A stretch of DNA of 6,689 bases, from positions 1-6,689 of the forward strand of contig JAJFUY010000244.1 of the NCBI GenBank assembly GCA_021372185.1, written 5' to 3'. The translations under genes were made by a program, and so were the position numbers. The stretch comes from Chlamydiales bacterium. GTDB lineage: Bacteria; Chlamydiota; Chlamydiia; Chlamydiales; FEN-1388. Position 1 is the first letter of the stretch, and each line of letters begins with the position of its first letter. Shown piece by piece: positions 3,835 to 6,689 of the stretch. The notes under the pieces are model-generated. The model was not told the DNA's origin, did no database searches, and saw only the letters and a program-made list of their open reading frames with translations.

Positions 3835-6689
3835 ATGTCAAATCCCTCGTTTACATCAGGCACGCGCTATCAAGGCTTTTTAGTTACAAAATCTCAAGAA
3901 ATCCCGGAACTTCAGTGTCACCTAACAGAACTTATCCACGAGGCAACTGGCGCCCAATTTTTGCATCTTGGCAATGACGACCCTGAAAATCTTTTTTGCT
4001 TGTCATTTCAGACGCTTCCAGAAAATTCTAATGGCGTGGCGCACATTCTCGAACACACAGTTCTTTGCGGCTCCAAAAAATATCCGGTGAAAGACCCATT
4101 TTTTTCTATGAACCGCCGAAGCCTTAACACCTTTATGAATGCGCTAACGGGCGCTGATTTTACATGCTATCCTGCCGCCTCTCAGGTAGAACAAGATTTT
4201 TATAATCTCTTAGAAGTGTATTTAGACGCTGTATTTCATCCCCTCATTAAAGAATTAAGCTTCTTACAAGAAGGCTGCCGCGTTGAGCTCAGCAACCCTG
4301 ACGACCTAAATAGCCCCCTAGAATACAAGGGCGTGGTATACAACGAGATGAAGGGTGCGCTTTCATCATCAACTACACGCCTTATCGAGCATGTAAATGC
4401 GGCTCTTTACCCAGATAGCCCTTATGGCTTTAATTCTGGTGGTGAACCAAGCGAAATTCCGTCACTTACGTATGAAAAGCTAAAAGAATTTCATAAAAAC
4501 TACTACCATCCAAGCCGCTGCCTCTTTTTCTTTTATGGCAACCTACCCCTACAAAAGCATCTCGATTTTGTCGCACAAAGAGCTCTAAAAGATGTTGTGA
4601 AGCTAGATCCATTACCTCCTATACCTAAGCAGCCGCGCTTTAGTAAGCCCGTATACAAAGAAGCCTATTATCCAGTAGCTGCAGATGATATCGCCGAAGA
4701 TAAAGCCATCATCTCATTTGCCTGGCTAACATGCTCTATACTTGACCAGCAAACGCTTTTAGCACTGAGCATTTTAGATATCGTGCTTATGGAGACAGAC
4801 GCCTCTATTTTAAAAATTGAGCTACTACGATCTGGTCTTTGCAAACAAGCTCAGTCACTTATGGACACTGAAATTGCAGAAATCCCCTATGGCGTTATCC
4901 TAAAGGGATGCCGGGCAAAAGATGTAGATGCTTTAGAAAAAGTGCTTTTTGATACCCTCAATAGACTTGCGCGCGATGGCATCCCCAATAAACTTATAGA
5001 AAATGCTCTGCATCAAGTAGAGATGTATAGAAGTGAAATTACGGGTGATTCTGCTCCTTATGGTCTATCACTCTTTTCACGATCAGCTTTGCTTTCTCAA
5101 CATGGTGGTAAAGCTATAGATGGCCTTCTTATTCACTCAATATTTGATGAATTTAGAGCCACTTTAGCCTCTAAACCTACCTACATGAACGAGCTTATAG
5201 CCCGCTATTTCTTAGCCAATAACCACTTTGTACGCGTTGTGATGCATCCAAGTACAGAACTTGCAGGTCAAGAAGCGGCTCAGGAGGCAAAATCACTCCA
5301 AGAGTTAGCCAAAACACTCACGCTTGTTGATAGACAAAAAATACTTGCTCAAACGCTTGCCTTAGAAGAGCTACAAGAAGAGGAAGAAGAAGATGAGATA
5401 ATTAACATCCTTCCTAAGATAGCTCTTGAGAAGATCCCAAAGCAAGTTAGGTCAATTCCTCTTACTCACATTCAGGAAAATTCACTCGAAATATACCACC
5501 ACAATACCTTCACAAATAAAATCACCTACGCTGATTTGGTATTTAGTGTACCTGAAATTAAAGCAGATGACCTATGGCTTGTAAGGCTCTTTAGCGTGCT
5601 TTTACCTCAAATAGGAAATGGCAACCGCTCGTACGAAGATACCCTTGAATATATCCAGGAGAACACAGGCGGCATTGGTGCATTTACTATGCTCAACCAC
5701 CAAGTACAAGAAGGTTCAAACTTTATCCCAAGCTTTCATATCCGTGGTAAAAGCATGTACCACAAAGCCGATAAGTTTTTTGGACTGCTCTTTGACATGG
5801 CAACAAACCCCAATTTTACTGACCGCTCTCGCCTTAAAGAGCTCGTGCTAAAGCACTACACAAACCTCCAGTCAAGTTTAGTCAGCCAGTCCTTAAAATA
5901 TGCCATGAATTTAGCAGCACAAAACATCAATGTATCAGGCTATATAAATAACGCCTGGTATGGCCTTGACTATGTGTATAAAATTAAAGCACTAGCTGAA
6001 GACTTTGACAACCAATCAGACTGGCTTATCCAAAAGCTAGAAGAAATGCAAAAGCTTTTGCTGTGCACACGCGGGCCAAATCTTGTTCTAGGTTGCGACC
6101 AAACAGAACTTACTAAGTATATAGAAAATGGCTTTGGAGGCCTTCAAGACCTCCCACAAACAGCCTACACACCGTGGAAGAACAACTATCATTTAGCCAG
6201 CACAGAAAATCAAGGACGAGTAATAGCTTCACAAGTAGCCTTTACAAGCACTATCAGCAAAACTATTTCTTATAGCCACCCTGACGCGGCAGCCATTTCT
6301 CTTGCGGCCTTTTTGTTTGATAACATCACTCTTCATAAGCGTGTACGAGAACAAGGCGGTGCCTATGGAGCCGGAGCCATTGCCAACATAATGTCTGGTA
6401 CTTTTGCGTTTTACTCTTACCGCGATCCTAACATCGCAGCCACCCTTGATGCGTTCAAAGAATCTCTCCAAATGATTGCCAAACATGAATTTGATGATGC
6501 AGACCTTGAAGAAGCCAAGCGCGAGATGATCCAAAGCCTAGATAGCCCCATAGCGCCAGGAACTCGCGCAGAAGTAGCATATGGTTGGTTAAGGGAAGGT
6601 AAAACACTGGAGATGAGACAGGCCTTTAGAGATGCCTGCTTACATGCTACATGCACCGACATAGTACGCGCAGTAGAACAGCACCTTGT
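3835..6689 (+). CDS. M16C zinc metalloprotease, presequence-protease (PreP)-like; 3' end beyond window
   Basis: At least 951 residues, open to the window end. Family members are about 970-1000 residues, so only a short C-terminal piece should be missing. M16C proteases are large clam-shaped enzymes that enclose and degrade peptides. The inverted zinc motif HILEH is at 70-74 (H70, E73 catalytic base, H74), and the third ligand is E171 in YNEMKGA, 97 residues after H74 as in PreP. The family blocks VLCGS, YPVKDPFF, LNTFMNALTGADFTCYP and EYKGVVYNEMKGA are intact. In the inactive C-terminal half, R838 and Y844 (REQGGAYG) match the Arg/Tyr pair that binds the peptide in PreP. A very acidic stretch (511-521) lies in the hinge region between the halves. 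No signal peptide is seen, so a cytosolic peptide-recycling role is likely. The ATG at 3835 is forced, as TAA directly precedes it in frame, and has GAGAG at 3822-3826. It is divergent from pssA. Insulinase-like M16A/B enzymes are unlikely given the motif context. Confidence 0.92.
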   Translation, partial: MSNPSFTSGTRYQGFLVTKSQEIPELQCHLTELIHEATGAQFLHLGNDDPENLFCLSFQTLPENSNGVAHILEHTVLCGSKKYPVKDPFFSMNRRSLNTFMNALTGADFTCYPAASQVEQDFYNLLEVYLDAVFHPLIKELSFLQEGCRVELSNPDDLNSPLEYKGVVYNEMKGALSSSTTRLIEHVNAALYPDSPYGFNSGGEPSEIPSLTYEKLKEFHKNYYHPSRCLFFFYGNLPLQKHLDFVAQRALKDVVKLDPLPPIPKQPRFSKPVYKEAYYPVAADDIAEDKAIISFAWLTCSILDQQTLLALSILDIVLMETDASILKIELLRSGLCKQAQSLMDTEIAEIPYGVILKGCRAKDVDALEKVLFDTLNRLARDGIPNKLIENALHQVEMYRSEITGDSAPYGLSLFSRSALLSQHGGKAIDGLLIHSIFDEFRATLASKPTYMNELIARYFLANNHFVRVVMHPSTELAGQEAAQEAKSLQELAKTLTLVDRQKILAQTLALEELQEEEEEDEIINILPKIALEKIPKQVRSIPLTHIQENSLEIYHHNTFTNKITYADLVFSVPEIKADDLWLVRLFSVLLPQIGNGNRSYEDTLEYIQENTGGIGAFTMLNHQVQEGSNFIPSFHIRGKSMYHKADKFFGLLFDMATNPNFTDRSRLKELVLKHYTNLQSSLVSQSLKYAMNLAAQNINVSGYINNAWYGLDYVYKIKALAEDFDNQSDWLIQKLEEMQKLLLCTRGPNLVLGCDQTELTKYIENGFGGLQDLPQTAYTPWKNNYHLASTENQGRVIASQVAFTSTISKTISYSHPDAAAISLAAFLFDNITLHKRVREQGGAYGAGAIANIMSGTFAFYSYRDPNIAATLDAFKESLQMIAKHEFDDADLEEAKREMIQSLDSPIAPGTRAEVAYGWLREGKTLEMRQAFRDACLHATCTDIVRAVEQHL

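Noticed and set aside
5618..6662. Several frames of 77-101 codons within the protease gene on both strands
   Set aside because: The M16C frame is intact and conserved across this region, so these are chance open frames.

Overview
The window looks like part of the chromosome of an environmental (amoeba-associated type) member of the Chlamydiota. By eye the GC content is in the low-to-mid 40s percent. The grounds for this call are gene content and protein style. An M16C presequence-type protease, a phosphatidylserine synthase (PssA) and RmuC lie within a few kilobases. From memory, these three families are also neighbours in Chlamydia trachomatis (CT824-CT826 region). The assignment is inferred without any database search; another intracellular-type Gram-negative lineage is possible.

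Layout, left to right: a GC-rich palindromic element at the left edge (1-27, possibly to 52); rmuC on the minus strand (71-1333); a divergent intergenic region of 167 bp (1334-1500); a plus-strand pair made of a PAP2-family membrane phosphatase (1501-2217) and a LexA/S24-like repressor (2201-2884) overlapping by 17 nt; pssA on the minus strand (2830-3675), whose 3' end overlaps the 3' end of the lexA-like gene by 55 nt; a second divergent intergenic region (3676-3834) with a strong interrupted inverted repeat; and a large M16C zinc metalloprotease gene on the plus strand (3835 to the window end, 3' end missing). There are no tRNA or rRNA genes, no CRISPR array and no transposase. Outside the 70-bp left edge, the only gene-free stretches are the two intergenic regions, both under 170 bp.

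Functionally the genes fall into an envelope-lipid group (PssA makes phosphatidylserine; the PAP2 protein probably removes phosphate from a lipid), a DNA-maintenance or regulation group (RmuC, LexA-like) and a proteolysis gene (M16C). The most notable point is the LexA-like protein. It keeps the DNA-binding domain and the S24 serine. It lacks the catalytic lysine (Gly in its place), and the scissile Ala-Gly has become Lys-Gly. It is translationally coupled to a lipid phosphatase rather than to repair genes. It may therefore be a constitutive, non-cleavable repressor outside a normal SOS circuit. I see no clearly new multi-gene system here; the other items of interest are the cis-structures and the gene overlaps.
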